From positions 62,001-126,000 of the forward strand of contig NZ_FOAO01000001.1 in assembly GCF_900109665.1 (NCBI RefSeq): a stretch of DNA of 64,000 nt, written 5' to 3'. Both the position numbers and the translations under genes were made by a program. Below the pieces are notes generated by a model that did not search any database, was not told the DNA's origin, and saw only the letters and a program-made list of their open reading frames with translations. Each line of letters starts with the position of its first letter. Positions within the stretch are counted from its first letter, which is position 1. Origin of the DNA: Blastococcus sp. DSM 46786 (GTDB lineage Bacteria > Actinomycetota > Actinomycetes > Mycobacteriales > Geodermatophilaceae). Below, piece by piece: positions 51,391-62,384 of the stretch.

Positions 51391-51930
51391 GTGTCCCCAC
51401 CGCCCGCCGGCCTGCGCAACACCGATCTGCTGGCCATCTACCTCAACGACCACCTGGCGGCCTCGGTCGGGGGCATGGAGCTGGTGCGGCGGATGATCGG
51501 CCTGCACCGGGGCACGCGCTACGCGTCGGAGCTGGAGACGCTGCTGGTCGAGCTGCGCGAGGAGAACGCCGCGCTGCGGGCGATCATGGACGACCTGGGC
51601 CTCCCGGTGCGGCGGCACAAGCAGGTGGCGCTCTGGCTCGGCGAGAAGGTCTCGCGGTTGAAGCTCAACGGCCGCCTGGTCACCCGTTCGCCGCTGAGCG
51701 ACCTGGTGGAGTTCGAGTTCCTCGCCTCCGCCGTCCGCGCCAAGCGCAGCGGCTTCGAGAGCCTCCGGGAGGTCGCCGACGTCGACGACCGCCTGGACGC
51801 CGACCAGCTCGACGGGCTCGTCGAGCAGGCGAACCGGCAGCACAGCTGGCTCACCACGACCCGGCGCGAGGTCGCCGCCCGGGTGTTCGGCGGGAACGAC
51901 CACGCCCCCGACGAAGCCGCCGGCGACTGA
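51391..51930 (+). CDS. conserved hypothetical all-helical protein
   Basis: This 179-residue protein is predicted mainly helical (LLAIYLNDHLAASVGGMELV, LETLLVELREENAALRAIMD), with heptad-like stretches that suggest a helical bundle. I do not recognise a named family. GTG at 51391 has AGGAGG four bases upstream. It is transcribed opposite to the initiator tRNAs and lies between copies 1 and 2. A strong hairpin follows it. Confidence 0.75.
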   Translation: MSPPPAGLRNTDLLAIYLNDHLAASVGGMELVRRMIGLHRGTRYASELETLLVELREENAALRAIMDDLGLPVRRHKQVALWLGEKVSRLKLNGRLVTRSPLSDLVEFEFLASAVRAKRSGFESLREVADVDDRLDADQLDGLVEQANRQHSWLTTTRREVAARVFGGNDHAPDEAAGD

Positions 51931-51955
51931 TCGCACGACCGATGCCGCGGACGAC

Positions 51956-51996
51956 AGAGACCCTCCCGGATCCGACTCGGATCCGGGAGGGTCTCT
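51956..51996. terminator. bidirectional terminator hairpin
   Basis: Two perfect 20-base arms (51956-51975 and 51977-51996; the inner part reads CCCTCCCGGATCCGA) form one of the strongest hairpins in the window. It lies between the hypothetical gene (plus) and initiator tRNA copy 2 (minus) and can end both transcripts. Confidence 0.9.
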
Positions 51997-52004
51997 GCAC
52001 TTCG

Positions 52005-52078
52005 TAGCGGGGACAGGATTCGAACCTGCGACCTCTGGGTTATGAGCCCAGCGAGCTACCGAGCTGCTCCACCCCGCG
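52005..52078 (-). tRNA. initiator tRNA-fMet (CAT), copy 2
   Basis: Its 74-base body is identical to copy 1, but the 3' CCA is not encoded (the next bases are GAA on the tRNA strand). It therefore depends on CCA-adding enzyme. A bidirectional terminator follows directly. Confidence 0.95.
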
Positions 52079-52161
52079 CTGTGCCACCACGCTACCGCAT
52101 CGGCGCGGGTGGCCGGTCGCCGGTCCCGCGGTCGGAGTGCGACCGCGGGACCGGCGGGACC

Positions 52162-53751
<1,590 letters not shown>

Positions 53752-53932
53752 GGGCGAGGGGATCCTCCAGTAGGGGGCGGCCGGCGGGTGGCACCGGCGT
53801 GCCGGAACGCCACCGGAGCAGACCGGTGGCGGGCACGATGTTCCAGCTTGCCAGCACTCGCGCGGGCCCGCATCTTCCCGCAGGTGACGAGGCCCACCCC
53901 CGCGGGACCGGCACGTCGGGGATCGTGGACGG

Positions 53933-55279
53933 GTGCCACCTCAGCCGCTCGCACCGCAGGACGCCCACCGCGCCGTCGACCTGGCCCTCCGGGCGGGCGA
54001 GCTGCTGCTCTCCGCGGGGGCCAGCGCGGCCGAGGTGACCGCCACCTGCACGGTCGTGGCCCGCTCCTGCGGCCTCTGGCGGGTGGAGTGCGACATCACG
54101 TTCACGTCGATCACCGTCTCCGGCCACGCCGCGGAGGACGCCGGGCCGGTCAGCGGGTTGCGCCTGGTGCAGCAGCGGGAGCTGGACTACTCGCGCGCCA
54201 CCGCCGTCCACAACGTGGTCGGCGACCTGGCCGCGGGCCGGGTCACCCCGGCGGAGGCCGACCGCCGGCTGGAGTCGGTCACCACCAGCCGGCAGCCCTA
54301 CCGGCGGTGGGTCGTGACCGGGGCGCGGGCACTGCTGGCCGCTGCGGTGGCCGTGCTGCTCGGCGCCGGCGCCGCGGTGACGGCGGCCGCGTTCGGGGCC
54401 ACCGTCCTCGTCGACCTCGCCATCGACCGGCTCGGCCGGCGCGGCCTGCCCGCCTTCTTCCTCAACGCCGTCGGTGGCCTGATCGCCACGGCGGTCGCGC
54501 TCGCGATGGTCGCCGCGGACATCGGCGTCCGCCCCTCGCTCGTCGTGGCCGGCGGGATCGTGCTGCTGCTGCCCGGTGTCACGCTCGTCGGCGCGGTGCA
54601 CGACGCCATCACCGGCTTCTACGTGACGGCGAGCGCGCGTGCCTTCGAGACGTTCCTGCTCACGGCCGGGATCATCAGCGGGGTCGCGGTCGGCCTGTCG
54701 ATCGGTGTGCGGCTCGGGGTCCCGGTGGCGATGTGGGACCCGCCGTCCAGCGGGCTGGCGGACGTACCGCTGCAGCTCGTGGCCGCGGCCGCCATCTCGG
54801 GCTCGTTCGCCGTCGCCAACCACGCCCCCCGCCGCACGCTGGCCCCCGCGGCCGCCGCCGGCGCGCTGGGCTGGGCCGTGTTCGTCGGGCTGGACCAGCT
54901 GCGGCTCACCGTCACCCTCGCCACGGCGGCCGCCGCCGTCGTCATCGGTCTGGGCAGCTTCGTCCTGGCCGCCCGCCAGCGCGTCCCCGCGCTGGTCTAC
55001 GTGGCCGCCGGGATCATCCCCCTGCTCCCCGGCCTCACGATCTACCGCGGCCTCCGCCGGCTGACCGAGGGCGACACGCTGGGCGGGATCACGCTGCTCG
55101 GGACGGCGATCACCGTCGGCCTGGCCCTGGCCGCCGGGTCGCTGCTCGGCGAGTACGTGGCCCAGGCCCTGCGGCGGACCCGCCTGCCCGGCGAACGGCG
55201 CCTGACCGGCCTGGTCCAGGCCCGCGGGGTACGCCCCAGGAGCCGGTCGGACCACCGGAGCCAGGCCTCGCGCGCCTGA
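53933..55279 (+). CDS. ThrE-type threonine/serine exporter
   Basis: This 448-residue protein has the soluble N-terminal ThrE domain (AGELLLSAGASAAEVTATC, CDITFTSITVSG) and about ten membrane helices in two halves. The signature LLLPGVTLVGAVHDAITGFY is in the first half and IIPLLPGLTIYRGLRRLTEGD in the second. Like Corynebacterium ThrE it probably exports threonine and serine. The GTG start gives a proper N terminus; no clear ribosome site is seen. Confidence 0.9.
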   Translation: MPPQPLAPQDAHRAVDLALRAGELLLSAGASAAEVTATCTVVARSCGLWRVECDITFTSITVSGHAAEDAGPVSGLRLVQQRELDYSRATAVHNVVGDLAAGRVTPAEADRRLESVTTSRQPYRRWVVTGARALLAAAVAVLLGAGAAVTAAAFGATVLVDLAIDRLGRRGLPAFFLNAVGGLIATAVALAMVAADIGVRPSLVVAGGIVLLLPGVTLVGAVHDAITGFYVTASARAFETFLLTAGIISGVAVGLSIGVRLGVPVAMWDPPSSGLADVPLQLVAAAAISGSFAVANHAPRRTLAPAAAAGALGWAVFVGLDQLRLTVTLATAAAAVVIGLGSFVLAARQRVPALVYVAAGIIPLLPGLTIYRGLRRLTEGDTLGGITLLGTAITVGLALAAGSLLGEYVAQALRRTRLPGERRLTGLVQARGVRPRSRSDHRSQASRA

Positions 55280-55393
55280 CGCGGGCGGCGTCGGCGCGGA
55301 CCCGTGTGAACGGTGGGACGGGCCGCCACAGCCGGGACGGGGACCGTGCGCGCCTCCGGCTCCCCCGCTCCCGCCCCGCCTACAGTCCGGCTC

Positions 55394-55915
55394 GTGGCGG
55401 GGAACGGGACGGCGAGCAGGTTCGTCGGGGACCCGCAGCCGGTGGAGGTCCACCACCGCGGGATCTGGTACTCCGGCGAGCTGCTCGGCTGGCGGCACAC
55501 CCCGGACGGCCGGGTCTCCGCCCGTGTGCGGTGCACCGTCGACGGGCTGCGGCACTCGACGTGGAAGGACCTCGCCGAGCTGCGCCTGCCCGACCCGGCG
55601 CACCCCCCGCGGCGCGAGCCGTTCCCGGCGGCGCCGGCCCGCCCGATGGCCACCGGCGCCCCAGCGGTGGAGCAGGACCGCACCCGGCCGCACACGCTCC
55701 TGGCGGCGCTGACCAGCCGACCGCGCCCGCCCGAGCACGTGGTCACGCCTCCGCCCGCGGACCCGCGCATCCCCGCGCCCGCTCGCGCGCACGCACCCGC
55801 CGCGCCCGCGCGGCCCCGTCCGACGCCGTACCGCCGGACGCCGCGGCAGGAGGACCACCGGTCGCGCGAGCGGATCGACGCCCGAGGTCCCGGCGAGCGC
55901 CTCGGCGCGCGCTGA
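55394..55915 (+). CDS. hypothetical protein with proline-rich tail
   Basis: This 173-residue protein has a compact N-terminal part (PVEVHHRGIWYSGELLGWRH, GLRHSTWKDLAELRLPDP, about 1-70) and a long Pro/Ala/Arg-rich disordered tail. No named family is recognised. GTG at 55394 has TACAGT (55381-55386) seven bases upstream, so it is probably leaderless. Confidence 0.65.
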   Translation: MAGNGTASRFVGDPQPVEVHHRGIWYSGELLGWRHTPDGRVSARVRCTVDGLRHSTWKDLAELRLPDPAHPPRREPFPAAPARPMATGAPAVEQDRTRPHTLLAALTSRPRPPEHVVTPPPADPRIPAPARAHAPAAPARPRPTPYRRTPRQEDHRSRERIDARGPGERLGAR

Positions 55916-55965
55916 CCGGGCCATCCGTACCGCCGGCCGGCGGGAGAGCCCGACCGCGCGCACGA

Positions 55966-56001
55966 CGAAGGCCCGGCCCCCTGGTGGGGACCGAGCCTTC
56001 G
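55966..56001 (-). terminator. terminator after initiator tRNA copy 3
   Basis: CGAAGGC at 55966-55972 and CGGCCCC at 55974-55980 pair with the matching parts of 55987-56001. The outer seven bases equal those of the terminator of copy 1. Confidence 0.75.
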
Positions 56002-56004
56002 TGG

Positions 56005-56081
56005 TGGTAGCGGGGACAGGATTCGAACCTGCGACCTCTGGGTTATGAGCCCAGCGAGCTACCGAGCTGCTCCACCCCGCG
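56005..56081 (-). tRNA. initiator tRNA-fMet (CAT), copy 3
   Basis: Its body is identical to copies 1 and 2. CCA is encoded, as in copy 1. The flanks downstream (GGTGG before the CCA on the plus strand, CGAAGGC in the terminator) resemble copy 1 more than copy 2, suggesting copies 1 and 3 share a more recent duplication. Confidence 0.96.
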
Positions 56082-56106
56082 TCGGTGAGAACAGCTTACC
56101 AGCTCT

Positions 56107-56144
56107 CCGGGCGGGTGGGACGCCAGGGGCACCCACCCGCCCGG
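56107..56144. terminator. terminator of the UPF0182 gene
   Basis: CCGGGCGGGTGGG (56107-56119) pairs perfectly with 56132-56144, nine bases after the end of the UPF0182 gene on the minus strand. Confidence 0.85.
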
Positions 56145-56152
56145 AGGAACCG

Positions 56153-59113
56153 TCAGTCCGCTCCGCCGGCTGCCCGCTGCGCCACCTGGTAGGCGGTCAC
56201 GGCCGCCTGCAGGTCCTCGAGCGCCTGACCCTGACCGGCGAAGTCACCTTCGCGCTGGGCGGTGGCCAGCGCCTCGAGCGCCGCGTTGATGTCCTGGACG
56301 CTCTGCTCCATGTCCGGCGTGACCGCCACGCCCTCCTCGCCGTCCGGCGGGACGGGCACGTCGGTCGGATCGGCCGGCTGTTCCACGCCGGGGGCGTCCT
56401 CCCCCTCCTCCGCCTCGGTGGGCACCCCGTCGGCGTCGGAGGCGACCACGCCCGCTCCGTCACCGAAGACCTGGTCCAGCGCCTCCGACAGGGTGTTGGC
56501 GTAGCCGATCCGGTCACCGAAGTTGACCAGGACCCGCTGCAGGAGCGGGAAGCCGCTCTCCCCGGCGCCCTCCACGTACAGCGGTTCGACGTACAGCAGT
56601 CCGGCGTCGCCGATCGGCAGGGTCAGCAGGTTGCCGAAGACGGCGTTGGAGTTCTCGCTCTCGAACAAGGTGAGGTCCGGTCGGACCTGGTTGTTCGTCG
56701 TGAACGAGTTCTGGACCTGCTGAGGCCCTCTGAAGGGTGTGTTCCCCGGTAGCTGCAGCACCTGGATCTCGCCGTAGGTGTCCGGTGCGCTGGACGCCGA
56801 GACGAACGCCGAGAGGTTGTCCCGCTGGAACGCGTTGAGCGCGCTGGTCAGCTGGAAGCTCGCTTCGTCGTCACCCGGCCGCTGCGCCAGGATGTAGTAG
56901 GGCGGCTGGTCCTCTTCGATGTTCTGCGTCGGGTCGTCCGGCACCTGCCACCGGTCGCTGCCCTCGTAGAAAGTGATCGGGTCGTCGACGTGGTAGCGGG
57001 TGAGGATGTCCCGCTGGACCTTGAACAGGTCCTCGGGATACCGGACGTGGTCGATCAGCTCCTCGCTCATCGCGCTGCGCGGCTCGACCACGCCGGGGAA
57101 GGCCTTCATGAAGGTCTGGAGGACCGGATCCTCCTCGTCCCACGCGTAGAGCCTCACGGTGCCGTCGTAGGCGTTGACCGTGGCCTTCACCGAGTCGCGG
57201 ATGTAGTTGAAGGTGTCGTTCGGCAGGGCGGTGGTACCCGTACCGGTCAGCGCGTCGGCGGCGGCCTCACCCAGCTGCATCTGCTCGGAGTAGGGGTAGG
57301 AGTCCGACGTCGTGTAGCCGTCGAGGATCCACTGGATCTGGCCGTCGATGACCGCCGGGTACGGATCGCCGTCGACCTGCAGGAACGGCGCGACCTTCTC
57401 GACCCGCTCGCGCGGATTCCGGACGTAGAGGACCTTGGACTCCTCGTTGACCGCGCTGGAGAGCAGGAAGTTGCGCTCGCGGTAGTGGATCGCGAAGGTC
57501 AGCTGCCGGAAGAAGCTGCCGATCTCGACGCCGCCGTCGCCGTCGTAGGTGTTGTTGATCTGCCGCTCCTCCGACCCGCCCTCGGGCTGGTCGAACTCGC
57601 GTGGCGCGGAACCCTCGGGAGCGCCGACCACCGAGTAGTCCTCGATCAGCTCGCCGTAGTAGACCCGCGACTGCTCGGGGACGATCTCGCCGCGCACCGG
57701 GAGGTCCCGGGTGGTGAAGTTCGGCTCGCCGCCCTCGGTCCCCGCGACGACCTCGTTGGCCGGCGCGGCCACGAAACCGTTGCCGTGCGTGTAGACGGTG
57801 TGCCGGTTGATCCAGGTGTCCTGGTTCTCCGACAGCCCGGAGCTGTTCAGCTCGCGCACCGCCACCACGTAGTCGCGGGTCTCGCCGTCGATCGTGTAGC
57901 GGTCGATGTCCAGCTTCTCCGGGAAGCCGTACACGTTGCGGATCTGCTGGCGCGCGGTGAACGTGTCGGAGAGGACGTTCGGGTCCAGCAGCCGGGCGTT
58001 CGGGATGGTCTCGGTGTCGTTGCGCAGCTCCGCGAGCGCGACCTCGGGGTCGACCTCGCTGCCGGTGGTCTCCTGCGCGTAGCTGACGTAGTCCACGTCC
58101 GAGAGCCCGTAGGCATCGAGCGTCGCCGCGATCGCGCGATCGATGTAGGGCGCCTCCTTCTCGTTGGCGCTGGGGCCGACGACGAACTGCTGGACGATCG
58201 CCGGGTAGGCCACGCCGATCACCAGGCTGGAGACCAGCAGCAGCACCAGGGCCGCGGCCGGCAGCAGGAAGTTGCGGACGACGATGTTGGCGAAGAACGC
58301 CAGGGCGCACACGGCCGCGACGAAGACCAGGATCGTCTTGGGCGTCAGCAGCGCGTTGACGTCGGTGTAGCTCGCACCGGTGAAGACGTCACCGCGGCCG
58401 GAGTAGACCAGCCCGTACCGGTCCAGCCAGTAGGCGACGGCCTTGAGGGCGAGGAAGACGCCCAGCAGCACCGAGAGCTGCACCCGGGCGGCGCCGGTGA
58501 GCTTCTGGCCGGGGGTCTGCAGCCGCAGCCCGCCGAACACGTAGTGGGTCAGCAGCGAGCCGATGAGCGCGAGGATGACGACCGCGAACCCGAAGCCCAG
58601 CAGCAGCCGGTAGAAGGGGTAGTCGAAGACGAAGAACGACAGGTCGATGCCGAACTGGGGGTCGGTGCGGCCGAAGTCGGTGCTGTTGCGGAACGACAGC
58701 CAGGTCTCCCAGCTGCTCTGCGCGGTGAACCCGGCGAACAGGCCGAGGACGACGGCGATGCCGGTGAGCACCAGGCCGCGCCGCGGCTCCAGGGACTGGC
58801 GGTAGCGCTCGAGGTTCTGCTGCTCGAGCGACATCGGGCGGAACGTGGGGCGGAAGCGGTAGGCCAGGTACATGGCCAGCGCGGTGAGCCCACCGGTCGC
58901 CACGCCCGCCACCGCGAACAGCAGCGCGCGGGACTGGAGCTCGGTCCAGAACACCTCGGTGAACCCGGCCTCGTCGAACCACAGGTAGTCGACGTAGACG
59001 TTGGTCAGGGTGCCGACGGCGGTGAACAGCACCAGCAGCACGGCGATGGCGCCGATGACCAGCTTCGCGCGCCGCGACAGGGTCGGTACCGGCACGGGGG
59101 GCCGCATGGCCAC
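56153..59113 (-). CDS. UPF0182-family large membrane protein
   Basis: This 986-residue protein has about seven N-terminal membrane helices (roughly residues 17-310), a large extracytoplasmic domain of about 600 residues with many Asn/Asp/Gly loops, and an acidic low-complexity region (DADGVPTEAEEGEDAPG...PPDGEEG) before the last helix-like part. It is the counterpart of M. tuberculosis Rv3193c. Function is unknown. The GTG at 59113 has AAGGAGA six bases upstream. It lies downstream of and in the same direction as the PDZ-Lon gene, an order also seen in M. tuberculosis. Confidence 0.9.
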   Translation of the reverse strand: MAMRPPVPVPTLSRRAKLVIGAIAVLLVLFTAVGTLTNVYVDYLWFDEAGFTEVFWTELQSRALLFAVAGVATGGLTALAMYLAYRFRPTFRPMSLEQQNLERYRQSLEPRRGLVLTGIAVVLGLFAGFTAQSSWETWLSFRNSTDFGRTDPQFGIDLSFFVFDYPFYRLLLGFGFAVVILALIGSLLTHYVFGGLRLQTPGQKLTGAARVQLSVLLGVFLALKAVAYWLDRYGLVYSGRGDVFTGASYTDVNALLTPKTILVFVAAVCALAFFANIVVRNFLLPAAALVLLLVSSLVIGVAYPAIVQQFVVGPSANEKEAPYIDRAIAATLDAYGLSDVDYVSYAQETTGSEVDPEVALAELRNDTETIPNARLLDPNVLSDTFTARQQIRNVYGFPEKLDIDRYTIDGETRDYVVAVRELNSSGLSENQDTWINRHTVYTHGNGFVAAPANEVVAGTEGGEPNFTTRDLPVRGEIVPEQSRVYYGELIEDYSVVGAPEGSAPREFDQPEGGSEERQINNTYDGDGGVEIGSFFRQLTFAIHYRERNFLLSSAVNEESKVLYVRNPRERVEKVAPFLQVDGDPYPAVIDGQIQWILDGYTTSDSYPYSEQMQLGEAAADALTGTGTTALPNDTFNYIRDSVKATVNAYDGTVRLYAWDEEDPVLQTFMKAFPGVVEPRSAMSEELIDHVRYPEDLFKVQRDILTRYHVDDPITFYEGSDRWQVPDDPTQNIEEDQPPYYILAQRPGDDEASFQLTSALNAFQRDNLSAFVSASSAPDTYGEIQVLQLPGNTPFRGPQQVQNSFTTNNQVRPDLTLFESENSNAVFGNLLTLPIGDAGLLYVEPLYVEGAGESGFPLLQRVLVNFGDRIGYANTLSEALDQVFGDGAGVVASDADGVPTEAEEGEDAPGVEQPADPTDVPVPPDGEEGVAVTPDMEQSVQDINAALEALATAQREGDFAGQGQALEDLQAAVTAYQVAQRAAGGAD

Positions 59114-59135
59114 GAGCGGTCTCCTTCAGTTGCAG

Positions 59136-59203
59136 GCGTGGCCTCTCGGCCACGCGACGATCGACCACGGGGGTCGGGTGATGCGACGCCGGGCGTGCCC
59201 GGC
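59136..59203. other. two hairpins between PDZ-Lon and UPF0182 genes
   Basis: GCGTGGCC/GGCCACGC (59136-59143 with 59148-59155) and GCCGGGC/GCCCGGC (59188-59194 with 59197-59203) lie in the 149-base gap. The second is probably the terminator of the PDZ-Lon gene; the first sits just before the UPF0182 start region and could be an attenuating or processing element. Confidence 0.5.
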
Positions 59204-59262
59204 CTCATGGACAACGCACCGGACGGCGCGGGGTTCCCGGGGGCGTGCCGGGGCGCCTCGGG

Positions 59263-60285
59263 TCAGCAGCCCTCCGGTGTCCGGCCGGCGCGCACGTCGG
59301 CGAGGGCCGCCAGGGCGTCGTCCAGCGTGGCGACCCGGGCCATCGGCACGCCGGTGTCGGGGGCGGCCAGCGCCTCGGCGCAGTTGCCGGCCGGGACGAG
59401 GAAGAGCTCCGCGCCGATGTCACGGGCGGCCACCATCTTGAGCCCGATGCCGCCGATGGGGCCGACGTTGCCGGCGAGGTCGATCGTGCCCGTGCCGGCG
59501 ACCACCGCGCCGCCGGTCAGGTCCTCCTCCCCCACGAGGTCGAGGATGCCGAGCGTGAGCATGAGACCGGCCGACGGGCCGCCCACGTCGGCCACCTGGA
59601 TGTCGACGTCGAAGGGCGCGGCCGGCTGGTCGAGGACGCTGACGCCCAGCAGCGACCCCGCGCGCTCCTCGGCCGCCTGCGTGGTGATCGTGGCGGTGCC
59701 CGGCTCCCCCAGCCGCGTGTAGCCGACGGTGACCGGCGTCCCCGGCGGGATGTCGGCGAGGACCTGGGCGAGCACCTCGGCGTCCGGCACGGGGCGGCCG
59801 TCGACGGTCTCCAGGGCATCCCCCTCCTCCAGCTCCCCCTCCGACGGCGAGCCCTCGGGCACGGCCCGCACGACCACCTTCTGCGGGTAGCCGAGCTCGC
59901 CGAGGGCGACGCTCTCCGCCGCCTGCTCGGAGGTGAGGAAGGCCTGGCGGTTCACCTGCCGGGTCTCCTCCTCGCTGCGGTCCGGCGGGTAGACGGTCTC
60001 CTCGGGGACGACGCTGACCTCGTCGTCGAACCAGCCGCGGACCGCCTGGACGAGGCTGAGCCCCCCGCGGCTGACGCCGACGGTGGTCAGGTTGAGGTTG
60101 CCCTCCACGTCGTTGCGCTCCCGACCCTCCACCGCGATGATCGGCTCGCCGTCGACCTCCCCGAGCGTGTCGAAGATGGGGCCGGGCACCTGCGCGACGT
60201 AGGGCACGGGCACGGTCGTGCCGAGCACGCCGAAGAGCAGCAGGAGCACGGCGCCCACGCTGAGGACGGCGTTGCGGCGGGTCAC
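59263..60285 (-). CDS. membrane-anchored PDZ and Lon-type (S16) protease
   Basis: This 340-residue protein has an N-terminal signal anchor (VLSVGAVLLLLFGVLGTTV), a PDZ domain (about 125-215, EGDALETVDGRPVPDAEVLA) and a C-terminal S16 protease domain. The catalytic serine is in GGPSAGLMLTLG and the lysine in GIGLKMVAARDIG, the Lon Ser-Lys dyad, without an ATPase. It corresponds to Rv3194c. Its target is unknown. GTG at 60285 follows TAGGCT (60294-60299) by eight bases, so it is probably leaderless. Confidence 0.9.
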   Translation of the reverse strand: MTRRNAVLSVGAVLLLLFGVLGTTVPVPYVAQVPGPIFDTLGEVDGEPIIAVEGRERNDVEGNLNLTTVGVSRGGLSLVQAVRGWFDDEVSVVPEETVYPPDRSEEETRQVNRQAFLTSEQAAESVALGELGYPQKVVVRAVPEGSPSEGELEEGDALETVDGRPVPDAEVLAQVLADIPPGTPVTVGYTRLGEPGTATITTQAAEERAGSLLGVSVLDQPAAPFDVDIQVADVGGPSAGLMLTLGILDLVGEEDLTGGAVVAGTGTIDLAGNVGPIGGIGLKMVAARDIGAELFLVPAGNCAEALAAPDTGVPMARVATLDDALAALADVRAGRTPEGC

Positions 60286-60402
60286 GAGGGGCGAGCCTAG
60301 AACGCCTCCCTGGACGGCGCCGTCGTCCTGCGCGCAGCCGACGACGTCCGCTCCGGGCGAACGACTCCCCCTGGCCGAAGATCACGCGTCTACCGTGGAC
60401 GC

Positions 60403-61788
60403 ATGAGCGACCTCCCGTTCGGCTTCGGCCCCCCCGACCGCGACCCCGAGCGCCGCGAGCCCGGCCGCGGCGACCAGGGCGGCGACCCGTTCGGCCTCGG
60501 CGCCCTCTTCGGCGGGATGGCCGGCGGCGGGTCGCCCGAGGACGTGCTCGGCAAGATGCCGCTGTTCGCCGAGCTGCAGAAGCTCATGAACTGGTCGGGC
60601 GGCCCGGTCAACTGGGACCTCGCCCGGCAGGGTGCGATCAGCCAGCTCGCGGCCGGGCACCAGCCGTCGTCGGAGCAGGAGCGGGCCGCCACCGCGGAGT
60701 CCCTCCGGCTGGCGGACCTGTGGCTGGACCAGGTGACCGAGCTCCCGTCGGGGATCGAGCGCACCGCCGCGTGGTCGCGGGTGGAGTGGGTCGAGCAGAC
60801 CCAGCCCGCGTGGGCGGCGCTCATCGACCCGCTGGCCGAGCGGGTGGTGGCGGCGATGACCAGCGCCCTGCCCGAGGAAGCGGCCATGTCCTTCGGCCCC
60901 ATCGCCGGGATCATGGGCCGGATGGGCGGGATGATGTTCGGCGCCCAGGTCGGCCAGGCCCTCGGCTCGCTCGCCGGCGAGGTGCTCACCAGCACCGACG
61001 TCGGCCTCCCGCTCGCGCCCGCCGGCACCGGCGTGCTGGTGCCGCAGAACCTGGCGTCCTTCGCCGAGGGGCTCGACCGCCCGGCCGACGAGGTCCGCCT
61101 GTTCGTGGCCCTGCGGGAGGCGGCCTCCCAGCGGCTGTTCGCCCACGTCCCGTGGCTGCGCCAGCAGCTCCAGGACGCCGTCCACGCCTACGCGCGCGGC
61201 ATCACCATCGACCGCGAGGCGATCGAGCGGGGCATCACCGAGGCGATGGCCGGCGGCATGGGCGGCGGGCTGGACCCCAGCGATCCGGAGAGCATCCAGC
61301 GCCTGCTGGGCAGCGGCGTCCTCGAGCCCGAGGAGACCCCCGAGCAGCAGATGGCGCTGCGCCGGCTGGAGACCCTGCTCGCCCTGGTGGAGGGCTGGGT
61401 GGACGCCGTGGTCGCCGCCGCGGCGGCCGACCGGCTGCCGGGGCACGCCGCCCTGGCCGAGACGATGCGCCGGCGGCGGGCGTCCGGTGGGCCCGCGGAG
61501 CAGACCTTCGCCACGCTGGTGGGTCTCCAGCTCCGGCCGCGCCGGCTGCGCGACGCGGCGACGGTGTGGGGTGCGATGGGCCAGCAGCACGGCAGCGCCG
61601 AGCGGGACCGGTTGTGGTCCCACCCCGACCTGCTGCCGACGTCGGACGACCTGGACGAGCCGCTGGACTTCGTCGCCCGCCAGGGCCTCGACGACGATCT
61701 CGCGGCGCTGACCGCCGACGACGCGGAGCGGGCACCGGACCGGCCGTCCGACGACGAGGACCGGCGCGAGCTGGGCGGCGAGGGCTAG
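60403..61788 (+). CDS. DUF2342 (zincin-like) protein
   Basis: This 461-residue protein is the counterpart of Rv3195 and belongs to the zincin-like DUF2342 family, sometimes called coenzyme-F420-biosynthesis-associated. It has a Gly/Asp-rich N terminus (about 1-45), a helical core, FVALREAASQRLFAHVPWLR near 233-252, ALVEGWVDAVV near 330 and QTFATLVGLQLRPRRLRDAA near 367. The predicted metal-site histidine of REAAH is Ser242 here (my recollection of the family motif). TACCGT is six bases before the ATG, so it is probably leaderless. It is divergent from the PDZ-Lon gene. Confidence 0.88.
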   Translation: MSDLPFGFGPPDRDPERREPGRGDQGGDPFGLGALFGGMAGGGSPEDVLGKMPLFAELQKLMNWSGGPVNWDLARQGAISQLAAGHQPSSEQERAATAESLRLADLWLDQVTELPSGIERTAAWSRVEWVEQTQPAWAALIDPLAERVVAAMTSALPEEAAMSFGPIAGIMGRMGGMMFGAQVGQALGSLAGEVLTSTDVGLPLAPAGTGVLVPQNLASFAEGLDRPADEVRLFVALREAASQRLFAHVPWLRQQLQDAVHAYARGITIDREAIERGITEAMAGGMGGGLDPSDPESIQRLLGSGVLEPEETPEQQMALRRLETLLALVEGWVDAVVAAAAADRLPGHAALAETMRRRRASGGPAEQTFATLVGLQLRPRRLRDAATVWGAMGQQHGSAERDRLWSHPDLLPTSDDLDEPLDFVARQGLDDDLAALTADDAERAPDRPSDDEDRRELGGEG

Positions 61789-62384
61789 CCGCTCACCCCG
61801 TCGACGTCGGAGGCGGGTTCGGCGCCCGCCGCCCCGGCGGTGGCCGCCAGCTCGACGCCCTCCAGGAAGCCGCGCGCCCGCTCCGCGCGGGGGTACTGCG
61901 CCACCAGTGCCCAGAAGCGCTCGTCGTGCCCGGGCTCGAGCAGGTGCACCAGCTCGTGGACCAGCACGTAGTCGACGACGTACTCCGGCATCGAGCGCAG
62001 CCGGCTGGAGAGCCGGATGGTCCGGTCCGCCGGCGTGCAGGAGCCCCAGCGGCGGTGCTGGTTGTCCACCCAGCGCACGCTCGCCGGTTCCGCGAGGCCG
62101 TCGAGGTGCGCAGCCGACAGCGCCCGCGCCCGCGCCAGCAGCTCGGCGTCGCCCCCGAGTGAGCGCTTGCGGCGCTCCTCGCGGGTGCGCAGCTTGGCGA
62201 CCATCTGCGCGACCCAGCGCTGCTCCTCGGCCGGGCTGAACGCGGCCGGGATGAGCACGACGGTGCGGCCCAGCTCGCGGTAGGCGGTCACCGTGCGCCG
62301 CCGGCGGCTGCTGCGCCGGACCTCCACGACGTCGCCGTCCGCCGGCTCAAGCAGGGCGCTCGCATGAGGAGTCGTTCCGGGCAC
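61785..62384 (-). CDS. YgjP-type M48-like metallopeptidase (DUF45)
   Basis: This 199-residue protein carries the zinc motif VLVHELVHLLEPGHDERFW (HExxH plus a third His), the upstream RWGSCTPADRTIRLS, and VVDYVLVHE, all typical of the WLM/YgjP family. GTG at 62384 has TACGGT six bases upstream on the minus strand, so a leaderless start is likely; the frame extends to 62516 without family similarity. Its stop overlaps the convergent DUF2342 stop region by four bases. Confidence 0.85.
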   Translation of the reverse strand: MPGTTPHASALLEPADGDVVEVRRSSRRRRTVTAYRELGRTVVLIPAAFSPAEEQRWVAQMVAKLRTREERRKRSLGGDAELLARARALSAAHLDGLAEPASVRWVDNQHRRWGSCTPADRTIRLSSRLRSMPEYVVDYVLVHELVHLLEPGHDERFWALVAQYPRAERARGFLEGVELAATAGAAGAEPASDVDGVSG

